56,581 bases of DNA from a virus. The stretch lies in the IMG/VR virus record IMGVR_UViG_3300031576_000050, positions 1 through 56,581 of that record, one strand, 5' to 3'. Under the pieces are notes generated by a model, which saw only the letters and a program-made list of their open reading frames with translations, did not search any database and had not been told where the DNA came from. This document shows positions 15,747-23,564 of the stretch, in pieces. The translations under genes and the position numbers were made by a program. Each line of letters starts with the position of its first letter. Position 1 is the stretch's first letter.

Positions 15747-18386
15747 TCAGAAGGGCGCCTTGGCGCCGCTACGGGCAGCCTTCTTCACAGCCTTGCCTGG
15801 CTTGGCCTCGACCGGCGGCGCAGCTTCCTCATCGTCGCCGTCATCGTCACCGTCATCATCATCGTCAGGCTCGACTGCCGTTTTGGCTACTGCCTTTTTG
15901 CCCTTGCCCTTCTTGCCCTTGGGTGCAGCCTCAGCCGCAGCTGCCTTCTTGGCAGCCCGCTGCTCAGCCTTCTCAGCCTTGTCGGCCTGGTTCTCAGGCG
16001 ACTGCTGGAACTGGATGCGCAGTGCCGTGCCGAGTCGGATGCCCTCATCGAAAGCAGCCTCTTCTTTCTTGGAGCTGAACTCAAGGCCCAGCTGCTCCTT
16101 GACCCAGACAGCGAAGCGCGCCTGGAGATCAGTGGCCGGCTTGTCCTTGTAGTCGCTGTAGTCAAGCTCCTCGTCAGTCTCCTCAACTTCCTCGACTTCC
16201 TCGACCACAGCTGCCTTCTTAGCCATTGCTTTGCCCTTGCCCTTCTTGTCCCTGGGTAGATTCTCTGATCCTACTAGATCTGTTGTGGTTGCCGCTAGCG
16301 CGTCAGCCGGATTCGCCTGAGCCTTACTCCGTGCGGCCTTTCCTCGGTCACCTGCGCCGTCAGCCTGGCGTGCCTGGCGTGCTGCGCTCGTGTCCTCCGT
16401 ACTCCTAGGTGCCAGCTCATCAGAGCGCAGCATACTAGACTTGTCACCCACAGCAAGACTAGACCCACTACCATCTAGACTCCTTGTCTGCTGCAGTACA
16501 GCGCGAGCGTACTCCACGCCTCTCCTGCCATCTAGCAGCCTGTAGGCGTTATCTGCTAGTTGTGAGTTTGTGATCGCAATCCCCAGCTCTACAGAGTCTA
16601 GAGATCGCAGGTAATAGTACTGTACTGGTCGCGGCTTGCTGACCCTGTGGATACGATCTTCCAACTGCTCCTGGTCAGTAGGCTCCCAGGTCTCATCGAT
16701 AATCACCATCACATCAGCAGTATCAAGTGTGATGGCTACCCCACCAGCCTTTGTGTTCAGGAACAAAATGTGGGCACCACTTCCCAATGGCTCATTCATT
16801 GAGTCAATAACGGCAGCTCGCTTCGTGCCAATAACTTCACCAGTCAGGAATGCTGTGTGAGCATACCCGCCCAACCGTGCCTCTACCTGCTCCTTGAACA
16901 GCGTCAGGATCTCGGTAAACTGGCTGGCAACAACAACCTTTGTTGTCGGGTCATCAGGGTATCCCAGCTGCTCCAGCAGCTGAACTAGATACTCCAGCTT
17001 GTTACTTGGCATTGCCGGCCTGAAATCTTTTCTTACCATCCGACCAGCAGAAGTCGCAAACTGCTTTAGCCGAGTGAGCTCGGCCAGCACGCCAATCGCT
17101 GATAGCTCTCCACCAGCTAGCGTCGCCACTGAGTCATGTAGCATCTCGCGGTACGCGCGAGCCTGTTCAGAGCTCATCTCTAGCCACACGCCTACCTGGC
17201 TGTCCGGGTCGCTAGGGACTGCCGGAGTGCCTACGTAGGTCTTGGGTGGCAGGTCGGGCGCAACTTCCGCCTTAGTCCTCCTGAGTAGGCGGGAGGATAG
17301 GCTGCGCCATAGCTCTGGCTCACGCTCGGGCTTGATCCGCTCAATCGTCCAGCCTGTATATCCACCTAGCTCCCAATGCGCCTTGACCCAGTTCCAGAAT
17401 GATGGATATACCACTGGGTCCAGCCAGTTCAGCAATCCCCAAAGAAGATATGGCTTGCTACGGAATGGAGTGCCGCTCGCAGCTAGCCGGATGCCATCCG
17501 GGCGCGTACGCAGCAGCATCATTCCAGTACGGACTAGTGTGGGGATACCACGGCGAGCAATGAGAGACTTATCACACTCATCAGCAATGATGGCGCCCCA
17601 CTCAATTCCAAACAGCTGTGGGAACTCATGCTCACGCACGATCTTGTACTTCTTGGGATCATGGCCACACGTCAGCTTGACCTTGCCAGCGCGCTGTCGA
17701 GTGCGCACCTTGCACTGGTTACAGGCCCACCATACGCGAGTCTCCATCATCTCGGGATGCATGATAACCCAAGTGTCAGCACCAGCAGCAGCCAACCCAT
17801 TAAGGATGGCATTCCGCTTCTCACGGCCCTCAGGCACTGTGAAGTAGATGGTATCATCGCCAAGCCAGCGCGGTATCTCGCGTGCCCAGACAGACTCCAC
17901 AGCTGTCTTTGGGCAGACGACCAGGTACGGGCCAGAGATGCCAGCCTCGATGATGCCGCCAAGTAATTCCAGGGTCTTGCCCAGGCCAGGCTGGTCCGCT
18001 AGGATGACGTTGCCACCCTGCGCGACGAATCGGGCGCCTACCCTCTGGTACGTACGGTTACTCATGGCAGCGGCCAGCCTAGGCGCCTTGCCGGGGACCT
18101 GTAGCAGTGGCGCGTCCTGCGCGCGGGAGAGCTCAGCTAGCCCTGCCTCGCGTGCCCTCTCAGCGCGGGCCCAGTCGCCTAGCGTCATGCCTACCCTGAG
18201 CTCAGAGCCAAACCGCTCGCGTAGCGCCAGGCACCCGGTCAGCGAGAGTGGCAGGGACCAGTGCGGGTCGCTGTCGTCTGCACCCCGGCTGAAGCGCGCC
18301 CCAGGCACGACCTGTGAGAGGCCAGGGGTTGGCCAAGAGGATCGCAGGAAGATCCTCCCGCCAGCCTTGTCAATGACGATGCTCAT
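15747..18386 (-). CDS. SNF2-family DNA helicase/translocase with long charged C-terminal tail
   Basis: The 879-residue protein has a SNF2 core with ILADQPGLGKTLE (motif I, near 134), IIADECDKS (motif II, near 270), AASGTPFRSKP (motif III), VVVASQFTE and QLEDRIHRVSKPRPVQ (motif VI, near 578). A small cysteine pair region WACNQCKV..LTCGHD is inserted before motif II and may bind zinc. From about residue 640 the tail alternates Lys/Ala and Asp/Glu tracts and contains a compact domain (YSDYKDKP to RIQFQQSP) that may be a fused accessory unit. It probably remodels DNA during replication or recombination. Two bases separate it from the gene upstream. Confidence 0.9.
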   Translation of the reverse strand: MSIVIDKAGGRIFLRSSWPTPGLSQVVPGARFSRGADDSDPHWSLPLSLTGCLALRERFGSELRVGMTLGDWARAERAREAGLAELSRAQDAPLLQVPGKAPRLAAAMSNRTYQRVGARFVAQGGNVILADQPGLGKTLELLGGIIEAGISGPYLVVCPKTAVESVWAREIPRWLGDDTIYFTVPEGREKRNAILNGLAAAGADTWVIMHPEMMETRVWWACNQCKVRTRQRAGKVKLTCGHDPKKYKIVREHEFPQLFGIEWGAIIADECDKSLIARRGIPTLVRTGMMLLRTRPDGIRLAASGTPFRSKPYLLWGLLNWLDPVVYPSFWNWVKAHWELGGYTGWTIERIKPEREPELWRSLSSRLLRRTKAEVAPDLPPKTYVGTPAVPSDPDSQVGVWLEMSSEQARAYREMLHDSVATLAGGELSAIGVLAELTRLKQFATSAGRMVRKDFRPAMPSNKLEYLVQLLEQLGYPDDPTTKVVVASQFTEILTLFKEQVEARLGGYAHTAFLTGEVIGTKRAAVIDSMNEPLGSGAHILFLNTKAGGVAITLDTADVMVIIDETWEPTDQEQLEDRIHRVSKPRPVQYYYLRSLDSVELGIAITNSQLADNAYRLLDGRRGVEYARAVLQQTRSLDGSGSSLAVGDKSSMLRSDELAPRSTEDTSAARQARQADGAGDRGKAARSKAQANPADALAATTTDLVGSENLPRDKKGKGKAMAKKAAVVEEVEEVEETDEELDYSDYKDKPATDLQARFAVWVKEQLGLEFSSKKEEAAFDEGIRLGTALRIQFQQSPENQADKAEKAEQRAAKKAAAAEAAPKGKKGKGKKAVAKTAVEPDDDDDGDDDGDDEEAAPPVEAKPGKAVKKAARSGAKAPF

Positions 18387-18387
18387 C

Positions 18388-19422
18388 TCATGCTGCCTTA
18401 GCTCTAGCGGTCCTGATCCTGGTCTTCCTGGCAGTACTACTCACAGGCACTATTGAGCCAACTGCCCGCAAGTCTGCCAGCCGGAATGCGCGGAACCCAG
18501 TCTCAGGGCAGCAGAACTGGACAATCCGCTCATCAGTCGGACTCATCTTGATCTCGACCTTGCGCGGGTCACTTCCGAATATCGCCACTTCCTCGACCTG
18601 GCGGTATCGGTTGTGCCAGGCTACCTGCCGCCCCAGCAGGGCATGGATGATAGTCGCGTCTGGCGCGTCTAGCTCAAACGGGAGTCCAGCAGCTGGGGCC
18701 AGTGCAACAATAGCTGGCCGAAACATTCTGTTGGTCGCAACCTTACGGAAGCGAGTAGCAGCCTCAGCCTCTGTACGCGCGGCGTACCAGCGCGCCGCTG
18801 CTGCATTGCGTGGCTTCACAGTCTGGTCACCGAGCGAGTATGTTGGCACAGTATCGTCATAGACGTAGTTAAGGCCATCCCAAACCTGATGAATAGTCTC
18901 CTGTCCTCTGGCCGCCGTCATCTCGACACGCTTGCCATTGCCATCAACGGTTACCTCTACAGTCCAGCCATTGGACTCAAAATGAGCCCTGTCCTTCTCA
19001 GCCTTATTGAGCTTTGCTGGCTTGCCCTTGGCAACCTTGATAGGCTTAGCTGCAGCCCGGGCTGGCTCTTCAGGCAAGTCATCCACACAGGGGTAGAACT
19101 CAAGATCCCCTGCGAAGTCACGCCAAGCATCTAGGCTCCAGCCTTCAAAATCGCCAGCCTGTGGCCCGTAGACATCCTCGACTACATCCCGCTGGCAGAT
19201 AGGCGCCAGTTCCCAGCGCGCCTTGCAGGTCTTGATCCGCCCACGCTTCAGGTCAGCACAGCCAGTCCGGTGAACGTGGATCGTACCTCTCTCGTCATTG
19301 ACACAAGTGACTGGGATAGTCACAGCTGGCTTGGGCGGGAACGGAGTCCGCTGCGCAGCCTTAGCGGTACGCTTGGCAGCTGCTGGGCGGCCAGCACCCT
19401 TCCGCACGACTGTAGTGGTCAT
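18388..19422 (-). CDS. Hypothetical protein with basic N-terminus, 344 residues
   Basis: The first 30 residues are Ala/Lys/Arg rich. A Cys/His-containing segment follows (HVHRTGCADLKRGRIKTCKARW, about 48-70; CVDDLPEE), then a Lys/Ala linker and an alpha/beta C-terminal domain. No enzyme motif is recognised. It precedes the SNF2 gene by two bases and shares that protein's Lys/Ala linkers, so it may be its partner. Confidence 0.65.
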   Translation of the reverse strand: MTTTVVRKGAGRPAAAKRTAKAAQRTPFPPKPAVTIPVTCVNDERGTIHVHRTGCADLKRGRIKTCKARWELAPICQRDVVEDVYGPQAGDFEGWSLDAWRDFAGDLEFYPCVDDLPEEPARAAAKPIKVAKGKPAKLNKAEKDRAHFESNGWTVEVTVDGNGKRVEMTAARGQETIHQVWDGLNYVYDDTVPTYSLGDQTVKPRNAAAARWYAARTEAEAATRFRKVATNRMFRPAIVALAPAAGLPFELDAPDATIIHALLGRQVAWHNRYRQVEEVAIFGSDPRKVEIKMSPTDERIVQFCCPETGFRAFRLADLRAVGSIVPVSSTARKTRIRTARAKAA

Positions 19423-19424
19423 GG

Positions 19425-19679
19425 CTACCGCACCCTGGGCACTGAGCTGATCAGGCGGGCGGGAACGTTAGGCAGGCACGCCGCGCAGCTGAAGTAGTCC
19501 ACATCAGCACCAACTGTCCATACATAGACTGGCTTCTCTGGCGTGCCATTCTCGCCACAACGCATGCAGTAGGCGGCATCCTGGCACAGCTCAAGATTCC
19601 CTGTGCAGGTGTGAACGCCTCGAACGACCTGAGACGGCTCGCCATCGTAGTCCAGCATCTGGATTTTCAAGATCTTCAT
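19425..19679 (-). CDS. Small zinc-finger-like protein, 84 residues
   Basis: ATG at 19679 has the AGAGAGGCCAGAGCA leader. The protein has CMRCGENG (about 39-46) and SCAACLP (about 68-74), two CxxC pairs that likely bind one zinc. The product is otherwise beta-rich. The function is not known. It is the second gene of the left-hand operon. Confidence 0.6.
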   Translation of the reverse strand: MKILKIQMLDYDGEPSQVVRGVHTCTGNLELCQDAAYCMRCGENGTPEKPVYVWTVGADVDYFSCAACLPNVPARLISSVPRVR

Positions 19680-19793
19680 TGCTCTGGCCTCTCTCGGGTG
19701 GGGGAGCCTCGCTATCTCCCTCCACAACGTACCCTACCCCAGCTGTAGTCTGGGCGCTACCTCTAGTCGCAACTTTCTTCAAGATTTTTTGCA

Positions 19794-19828
19794 GCTGGCC
19801 CGCCGGAGCTATCTCACGGCGGGCCAGC
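19794..19828 (-). terminator. Strong hairpin after the 62-residue gene
   Basis: GCTGGCCCGCC at 19794-19804 pairs perfectly with GGCGGGCCAGC at 19818-19828 around a 13-base loop. It follows the stop at 19839. On the minus strand it is followed by an A-run, not a U-run, so it may be a pause, an attenuator or an mRNA stabiliser and not a classical intrinsic terminator. Confidence 0.55.
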
Positions 19829-19838
19829 GCGTCTCTGC

Positions 19839-20027
19839 CTAGGCTAGAACTTGGCCACCCAAGGCTACCGGTTGACCTCCTGGAGTCGTCCAAGGCCAGG
19901 CCCACATGCTCGTCTCAGGATCTTTCTGCGGGTGGGCGTGGTCTCCCGTCTCGGGGCACTCCCAGCCCTGATCGCAGACTCCTAGCGGGTTCGGGGTACC
20001 GCCGCTCCAGCCGTCTTCGTTCTCCAT
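19839..20027 (-). CDS. Small protein, 62 residues, first gene of the left operon
   Basis: ATG at 20027 carries the start-associated leader AGAGAGGCCAGCG. The product is rich in Gly, Pro and Trp with two cysteines and a DHAH segment (CDQGWECPETGDHAHP), which could bind metal. No family is recognised. The leader is the main support. The gene is followed by a strong hairpin. Confidence 0.45.
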   Translation of the reverse strand: MENEDGWSGGTPNPLGVCDQGWECPETGDHAHPQKDPETSMWAWPWTTPGGQPVALGGQVLA

Positions 20028-20082
20028 CGCTGGCCTCTCTCTTGAGTTGTGGGGCTAGCTCGCCCCGTTGAGGGGAGCCTAC

Positions 20083-20102
20083 GCCAGCTGGCGACGTACG
20101 TC
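20083..20102. promoter_or_regulatory. Two abutting 10-bp palindromes (operator-like)
   Basis: GCCAGCTGGC (20083-20092) is followed without a gap by GACGTACGTC (20093-20102). Each is a perfect palindrome. They lie 56 bases upstream of the first left-operon gene and are candidate sites for a dimeric regulator such as the phage ribbon-helix-helix protein. Confidence 0.45.
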
Positions 20103-20126
20103 TAGTCAGATTCCAAGATTGTTTAG

Positions 20127-20156
20127 AGCTCCTGGCACGAAGGTAGCCCAGGAGCT
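20127..20156. terminator. Hairpin, 9-bp stem
   Basis: AGCTCCTGG (20127-20135) pairs with CCAGGAGCT (20148-20156) around a 12-base loop. No U-tract follows on either strand. It probably acts together with the larger hairpin at 20278-20325 to separate the two operons. Confidence 0.45.
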
Positions 20157-20277
20157 AGACGAGGATGATCAAGATCGCAGCCCGTTTAGGCAAGCCAGGC
20201 CATCGGACGCTCCTCTCCCTCACGCGCGTAGCGCGTCCTGAGCGTACCGCTGGCCTACCAACTGCGTCTAGGGAGCC

Positions 20278-20325
20278 GGCAGCCCCAGGCTTTACGAGGG
20301 TGCGACTCCCCAGCCTGGGGCTGCC
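20278..20325. terminator. Large hairpin after the holin-like genes, 13-bp stem
   Basis: GGCAGCCCCAGGC (20278-20290) pairs perfectly with GCCTGGGGCTGCC (20313-20325) across a 22-base loop that can itself form GGG-TGCGACT-CCC. It lies about 55 bases past the end of the lysis cassette (stop at 20381) and is the likely end of the late transcript, although no U-run follows. Confidence 0.6.
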
Positions 20326-20380
20326 TCGGGAGGCACGTAGGGAGAGGCCAAGCTACCCACGCATCCAATCACCGATCACC

Positions 20381-20752
20381 CTACGCTGATCCTACCCCTG
20401 TAGCCTGGCTGCCGCTACTAGGCGCCTGCCGCCCCATTGCCAGTGCACGGTCTGCGACTCCCGTGGGCTTCCAGAGGCCAAAATGGATTCCCGCCGCAAA
20501 CACCATATTGACAACAAGGTTCATGATGATTGGAATCGGTAAAAACTCAACCCCTGCAGCTAGCGCCGCAATGAAAGCCTCAATGAAGACTTTCAGCCCC
20601 ATGAACAGAAGCAGGAGCAACGCTTTTGTCTTGGCCGATGTGATGCGAGTCGACACGAGGCCAACCCCAAGGGGTATCGCCATCATTAGGACAAGCGAAA
20701 GCAACCCTGCAAGGTTTGGTGTGAAAGCATATATCACGGGGAGCTCATCCAT
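20381..20752 (-). CDS. Holin-like membrane protein, three predicted helices
   Basis: This 123-residue protein has hydrophobic stretches at about 14-34, 43-67 and 72-93 and a polar Gly/Ser-rich C-terminus. It is the last of three small membrane-protein genes following the endolysin, which is the usual place for holins. It overlaps the upstream membrane gene by 8 bases. Confidence 0.65.
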   Translation of the reverse strand: MDELPVIYAFTPNLAGLLSLVLMMAIPLGVGLVSTRITSAKTKALLLLLFMGLKVFIEAFIAALAAGVEFLPIPIIMNLVVNMVFAAGIHFGLWKPTGVADRALAMGRQAPSSGSQATGVGSA

Positions 20753-21029
20753 CAGTGCTCACTGAACCTCTCTGTGTTCTCAAAAGCAGGATCACCCAAG
20801 CCCAACAATTGATAGCAAGGACACCCCATCCAACTGTCCATACCCAGGCAGGGAAGCCACCTGCCAGCAGATCAGAGGCCCGGAGCATGATGAGTCCGCC
20901 TAGCACTGCTCTATCGATCATGTGGAAGCGACCAACATCATACTCTTTCCACTTTGTCCTTAGCAGTAGTGCAGCAAAGGTCAGGCAACCAAGTGCTGCA
21001 ATAAGTAGCACGACTACACTTGGCGTCAT
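20745..21029 (-). CDS. Small membrane protein, holin-like
   Basis: The 94-residue protein has predicted helices at about 3-23, 41-58 and 62-84 joined by short polar turns (LLRTKWKEYDVGRFH). It is the second membrane protein of the lysis cassette and overlaps its neighbours on both sides by a few bases. It could be a holin or an antiholin. Confidence 0.6.
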   Translation of the reverse strand: MTPSVVVLLIAALGCLTFAALLLRTKWKEYDVGRFHMIDRAVLGGLIMLRASDLLAGGFPAWVWTVGWGVLAINCWAWVILLLRTQRGSVSTDG

Positions 21030-21424
21030 CCCTGCTCCCTTGATCGGAAAGCCTGTGTGACCCTAGCTGCGAATTCCTGGTCTGGCAATCTGTGGACTGT
21101 ACGCGCTGCTCTCCTAATAGCTGGCGTCTCTCGGCGCACCTGGGCTAGCTTAGCAGCAGCCTCAGCCTCTGCGCCATCATTATGAACCGTCCTATGCCAG
21201 ATGGCCTGCAACAAACGCCTCCAGTCAATCATCACAAAGTCCGATCTCATCCAGAAGGTGGCCTGCCATAGCTTGGCAGCCTCTCTATGGTCATCAGCTC
21301 GTCTGCGTTCAGCTGCTACAGCATCAGCATGCAACTTATATCCAGCTCCTGCAATAGTCGTTATGATCCCACCCGCGACTAGGGATTGGACCAGGTCTGG
21401 CCATGTCACCGGTCCAATCCCCAA
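21026..21424 (-). CDS. Membrane-anchored lysis-cassette protein
   Basis: One N-terminal hydrophobic segment (LVQSLVAGGIITTIAGAGY, about 11-29) is followed by a long charged helix rich in Ala, Arg and Glu. The single-anchor, cytoplasmic/periplasmic coiled form resembles phage holin-associated or spanin-like proteins, but no specific family is clear. It sits directly downstream of the endolysin. Confidence 0.6.
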   Translation of the reverse strand: MGIGPVTWPDLVQSLVAGGIITTIAGAGYKLHADAVAAERRRADDHREAAKLWQATFWMRSDFVMIDWRRLLQAIWHRTVHNDGAEAEAAAKLAQVRRETPAIRRAARTVHRLPDQEFAARVTQAFRSREQG

Positions 21425-21430
21425 TCACCA

Positions 21431-22222
21431 TCAGTACTTGACTCGAATGCCCATGTCCCGCCAGTCGGCACGGGCCACTACGCCTGTGCCAGTCCGGCCA
21501 CGCTGGCGCTGCCACCAGGCGACGCGCACTCCCGTTAGCGGACCATACACGCCATCATCCTTGATCCGGTTTAGTGCGCTACCGCGCACCCAGCGCTGGA
21601 CAAATCTCACATCTACACCAGTCATCCTTGGTGTAGCGATCCTGAGGTCACGAGTCCCTGGCGCATGGACAGATGGCAGTGGGGGCTTCACCCCTCTGAC
21701 ACGAGCAATGTACTGTGCCTTGGTCTCGCCTGAGATAGCGGAGTAGACCGCATCATATGCGCTTGAGTCATTCCAGTACCTACGACGGATACTGAGATGG
21801 ACATGTGACTTGTGATCAGGGGAAGCCCAGATGACAGTTCCAGAGACTATGTCATAGCGCTTGGCGTCACCAGACCCCAGCCAGCCATTGAAGGCATTGA
21901 TGTACTGCCGGCGCGGGTCCTCCTTGTCATTGTAGATAGCGATCAGACGAAGCGTACACAATCGCATATCAGCTGGGCTCATAGACTCGTCCAGGGCTGT
22001 GGAGTGCTCTCTGGACCAGTCACCAGGCGGCGCTGCATCATCTAGTCGTACTGCCGAGTAGTTGCGGGGGCCTTTGCCGGGCTGGTCTTCCAGGCTGACG
22101 TGGTACCCGCCCCGACGCATGTGTGCTGCGTCACCAACAATACCAGAGAGCACAGCCGAGCGGTAGACAGCCTCCCACTGGCGGGCCAGCACCTTCATCT
22201 TGTCAGTAGCCAGTGTTGTCAT
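21431..22222 (-). CDS. Endolysin: M15-like peptidase plus peptidoglycan-binding domain
   Basis: The 263-residue protein begins with a catalytic domain containing GDAAHMRRGGYHVS and DHKSHVHLS (near 138), the His/Asp zinc pattern of actinophage M15-type endopeptidases. A C-terminal peptidoglycan-binding domain follows (VDVRFVQRW to VRVAWWQRQRG, about 200-245). It would cut cell-wall peptides at lysis. ATG at 22222 is chosen for its GGAGAGG site. Start codons farther upstream overlap the previous gene. Three membrane-protein genes follow. Confidence 0.8.
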   Translation of the reverse strand: MTTLATDKMKVLARQWEAVYRSAVLSGIVGDAAHMRRGGYHVSLEDQPGKGPRNYSAVRLDDAAPPGDWSREHSTALDESMSPADMRLCTLRLIAIYNDKEDPRRQYINAFNGWLGSGDAKRYDIVSGTVIWASPDHKSHVHLSIRRRYWNDSSAYDAVYSAISGETKAQYIARVRGVKPPLPSVHAPGTRDLRIATPRMTGVDVRFVQRWVRGSALNRIKDDGVYGPLTGVRVAWWQRQRGRTGTGVVARADWRDMGIRVKY

Positions 22223-22541
22223 CGTCCACATCCTCTCCATCAAGCCGCTCCTGGTCGCCGACATCTGACCCGGGCAACCATGGCGCAGCTATGACATCAT
22301 AGTCGCTTTCCCTGGCTGCCCGCTGGCGGGAGTTTACAGTCTCATCACCCTCATCCAGAAGGATCATGCCTGCTGGGTGAGTACAGAGGAATGCTGTGCC
22401 ATCCCAGCCATAAAGCCATGCCCTATCAGCATCACGGTCGCACACAAGAAAACCTTTCGGGAATCTACTGTATGCCTCCATCCCGTTCATTGGGCCGCCT
22501 ATACAAGTGCCAGTGTACAGGTCTGCGCCTTCATAGTCCAT
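22203..22541 (-). CDS. Hypothetical protein, 112 residues
   Basis: The beta-rich N-terminal half contains CIGGPMNG and paired strands (AWLYGWDGTAFLC). The C-terminus is acidic and ends DGEDVDDDNTGY. It lies between a fibre-like gene and the endolysin, overlapping the latter by 20 bases. The family is not recognised. It could be a minor virion or lysis accessory protein. Confidence 0.55.
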   Translation of the reverse strand: MDYEGADLYTGTCIGGPMNGMEAYSRFPKGFLVCDRDADRAWLYGWDGTAFLCTHPAGMILLDEGDETVNSRQRAARESDYDVIAAPWLPGSDVGDQERLDGEDVDDDNTGY

Positions 22542-22559
22542 GTCAACACTCCTTGTATA

Positions 22560-23555
22560 CTACAGGTTAGATCCTGATGAACCTGGGTCTGTCCCCATAT
22601 CCTCAACCCATATCTCAGTCACGAACTGCGAAGCATCAGCAAATGCCGTAATGTTACCTGATCCAGCCTGCCGGCTAATAGCGAGCAGGAGCGAGAGCGT
22701 CTCGTCAGCAGCTGGAGCATAGTACGTTTCGGCGTTGCGCGTCTCACGAGTGCCAGTCGTACGAATGACAGCCTCAGAACCGCTTCCAACAAGGACAGCC
22801 GATGATGTTGTGGGAGTAGCGCCATCTGTCGTGTATCTTAGCTCAGCCCGCCCCTGGTCATCTGCTACTGTCCCATCAAAGTGCAGCTGATATCCAATGC
22901 GGTATAGTCTTCCCCCAACAATGGATAGATCTTCAGTCATCAGCACGCCAACGAGAGTCGCACTACTGGCAGCAGATGAAGCTGTAGTCCGCCGGTAGCG
23001 CCTGACAGTTCCAATTGGGCGGGCGCTGACAGACTTCCCGTTGATTGTCGAGTCACCCGTTACAGTCGCGGTACCAGCCACTATCAAGTTAACACCAACT
23101 GAGAGTGAGTCATCAGTTTTAAGTGTATCCGCAGCACTTCGATACAGGTTTGTATCGCCTGTAGCTGCGCCTGTGCCCCAGAGTACTTTGCCATCAGCCT
23201 GGACTAGGAAACGACTCTGTGTGTCCCCAGTGACATATGCGTGGAAAGCAGTGTCACTGGCAGCCGCTCTGACAATGAGCAGGCTCTCGGGCCAGCTTGC
23301 TTGCCCGACGATGCAGACTTGAGTCCACACTGGGCCAACTGTGTTCGTACAGACGAGCAGCTTCCCAGTGTCAGTCTCCCGAATGAACATGCCATTGAAC
23401 GGAGAGCCTGGCCGGGTACCAGAGGTGCACTCTACCGCCCCTACATCTGCATCCAGCTTATCCCAGTTGTTATTCTGGTCAGTCACGACATTATAGTTCT
23501 CAGAGCCGTCAGTTGCCGGCTTGTAGAGAGCTAGCCTAGCAGTGGTAGTCGACAT
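22560..23555 (-). CDS. Tail fibre / receptor-binding-type protein
   Basis: The 331-residue protein starts with LALYKPATDGSENYNVVTDQN, a common N-terminal anchor of siphophage fibre proteins. A beta-helical middle of repeating short strands follows (TLKTDDSLSVGVNLIVAG..TVTGDSTINGK, about 135-175). The C-terminal domain ends with FVTEIWVEDMG and is similar in style to the WMWIEDIG segment of the preceding tail-tip protein. It probably forms part of the host-contact structure. Confidence 0.75.
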   Translation of the reverse strand: MSTTTARLALYKPATDGSENYNVVTDQNNNWDKLDADVGAVECTSGTRPGSPFNGMFIRETDTGKLLVCTNTVGPVWTQVCIVGQASWPESLLIVRAAASDTAFHAYVTGDTQSRFLVQADGKVLWGTGAATGDTNLYRSAADTLKTDDSLSVGVNLIVAGTATVTGDSTINGKSVSARPIGTVRRYRRTTASSAASSATLVGVLMTEDLSIVGGRLYRIGYQLHFDGTVADDQGRAELRYTTDGATPTTSSAVLVGSGSEAVIRTTGTRETRNAETYYAPAADETLSLLLAISRQAGSGNITAFADASQFVTEIWVEDMGTDPGSSGSNL

Positions 23556-23564
23556 CCTGGCTCC

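Larger units (their letters stand above)
20028..20380 (-). promoter_or_regulatory. Gene-free control region between lysis genes and DNA-metabolism genes
   Basis: These 353 bases hold no credible gene. They contain two abutting palindromes, two strong hairpins (listed separately), and a GGGGC-N6-GCCCC element at about 20051-20066. The position, downstream of the holin-like genes and upstream of the left operon, fits a late-operon end plus the promoter/operator of the next operon. I could not identify a convincing -35/-10 pair on the minus strand. Confidence 0.55.

Noticed and set aside
19591-19905. 104-codon minus-strand frame
   Set aside because: It crosses the strong hairpin and the starts of two better-supported genes with start-associated leaders.
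20270-20330. Possible tRNA T-arm look-alike (GGG-TGCGACT-CCC)
   Set aside because: No acceptor, D or anticodon arms surround it. It is explained as the loop of the 13-bp hairpin.
20165-20389. 74-codon plus-strand frame
   Set aside because: It reads across the two operon-junction hairpins, is Arg/Pro-rich and has no ribosome site.
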